A stretch of DNA of 12,155 bases from NCBI GenBank assembly GCA_019690055.1, contig JADGGF010000079.1:1-12155 (forward strand). The letters are read 5' to 3'. The position numbers and the translations under genes were made by a program. The stretch is from Micromonosporaceae bacterium (GTDB taxonomy: Bacteria > Actinomycetota > Actinomycetes > Mycobacteriales > Micromonosporaceae). Below the pieces are notes generated by a model. That model did not search any database, was not told where the DNA came from, and saw only the letters and a program-made list of their open reading frames with translations. Positions 11,581-12,155 of the stretch are shown here, one piece after another (positions within the stretch are counted from its first letter, which is position 1; each line of letters begins with the position of its first letter).

Positions 11581-12155
11581 CTACAGGCCGCGGGCGAGCC
11601 GGTAGTAGGCCTGGTTCCAGCGCAACTCGTCGGCGAACCGCCGGGTCACGGTCGTGGCGTCGATCACCGCGAGCTCGGTTCCGGTCATCGTGGCCAGGTC
11701 GGTCAGTTCGTCGAGGCCGACCGCCTGGCTCAGCACCGTGTGGTGGGGTCCGCCGGCGGTGAGCCAGCACTCGGTCGAGGTGGACCAGTCGGGGGCGGGC
11801 CGCCAGACCGCCCGGGCCACCGGCAACTTGGGCAGTGGTTGCGGCGGCGGCACGACCTCGACCGCGTTGGCCACCAGCCGGAACCGGTCGCCGAGGTCGG
11901 CGAGCCCGACCACGACGGCCGGGCCGGCCGCCGCGTCGAAGACGAGCCGAACCGGGTCCTCCCGCCCGCCGATGGACAGCGGGTGGATCTCGCACGACGG
12001 CCGCCCGGCCGCGATGGTGGGGCAGATCTCGAGCATGTGCGCGCCGAGGATCAGCTCCCGGCCCGGGGTCAGGTCGTAGGTGTAGTCCTCCATGAACGAC
12101 GTGCCCCCCGGCCGGCCCGCCCCCATGACCTTCACGGCTCGGACCAGCGTCGCGG
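11581..12155 (-). CDS. araA: L-arabinose isomerase, C-terminal part (cut by window edge)
   Basis: L-arabinose isomerase converts L-arabinose to L-ribulose, the first step of arabinose use, with Mn2+ in the cytoplasm. The last 190 residues are visible; the protein is normally about 500 aa, so the N-terminal 60% lies beyond the right edge. Seen: VRAVKVMGAGRPGGTSFMEDYTY, whose Glu (codon 12088-12090) corresponds to the catalytic/metal Glu333 of E. coli AraA; ELILGAHMLEICPTIA, whose His (12037-12039) corresponds to His350; HPLSIGGREDPVRLVF; DLGDRFRL; LPKLPVARAVW; GGPHHTVLS with the third metal-site His; and a C-terminal ELRWNQAYYRL. All key residues in the visible part are intact and the TAG stop is at 11581-11583. 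Neighbouring araB/araD would be expected outside the window; the genes to its left show no arabinose link. Confidence 0.95.
   Translation of the reverse strand, partial: ATLVRAVKVMGAGRPGGTSFMEDYTYDLTPGRELILGAHMLEICPTIAAGRPSCEIHPLSIGGREDPVRLVFDAAAGPAVVVGLADLGDRFRLVANAVEVVPPPQPLPKLPVARAVWRPAPDWSTSTECWLTAGGPHHTVLSQAVGLDELTDLATMTGTELAVIDATTVTRRFADELRWNQAYYRLARGL

Overview
The window is very GC-rich (about 70%), with GTG as well as ATG starts, strong G/C third-position bias and families typical of Actinomycetota. A filamentous, Micromonospora/Frankia-like actinomycete is the best guess. This is a judgement from composition and protein style, not a database match. Nearly all the DNA is coding. I found no RNA genes, CRISPR, insertion sequences or phage genes.

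Layout. (1) 38-625 (+) is the C-terminal half of a ChrA-type chromate transporter, either a single-domain protein or the remnant of a longer gene. Its stop codon shares an 8-bp palindrome with the stop of the next gene. (2) 618-5429 (-) encodes a giant signalling protein: Ser/Thr kinase-like domain, AAA/STAND ATPase, TPR-like helical region, GAF domain and an intact GGDEF diguanylate cyclase. (3) 5662-8181 (-) encodes a P1B-5 type metal ATPase with the TPCP membrane motif and a C-terminal hemerythrin-like domain. It carries a 15-bp tandem repeat inside the hemerythrin part, and a second, 21-23 bp repeat runs through its stop codon into the 232-bp gap before the kinase gene. (4) 8440-9414 (+), divergent from the ATPase across a 258-bp control region, is an Acg/Rv2032-type FMN nitroreductase-fold protein. 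(5) 9540-10022 (+) is a small TIGR00725-type Rossmann (LOG/SLOG) protein. (6) 10065-11018 (-) is a zinc-independent MDR quinone oxidoreductase-like enzyme. (7) 11073-11501 (+), divergent from it across only 54 bp, is an NTF2/SnoaL-fold protein. (8) 11581-12155 (-) is the C-terminal part of L-arabinose isomerase, cut by the window edge.

How the genes may work together. The most coherent unit is the divergent pair at 5662-9414. Hemerythrin-tailed P1B-5 ATPases are known Ni/Fe-linked pumps with an O2- or redox-responsive diiron type of domain. Acg proteins belong to the hypoxia/dormancy (DosR) regulon in mycobacteria. A shared redox or oxygen-limitation role is therefore plausible, but it is inference: I could not find a convincing DosR box. 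The kinase/cyclase downstream of the ATPase could tie Ser/Thr phosphorylation to c-di-GMP signalling, but nothing in the sequence proves a link to the pump. The right-hand third (MDR enzyme, NTF2 protein, arabinose isomerase) looks like ordinary metabolic accessory genes. The two convergent junctions there (genes 5/6 and 7/8) each hold a hairpin built from two copies of an 8-bp palindrome, probably bidirectional terminators.
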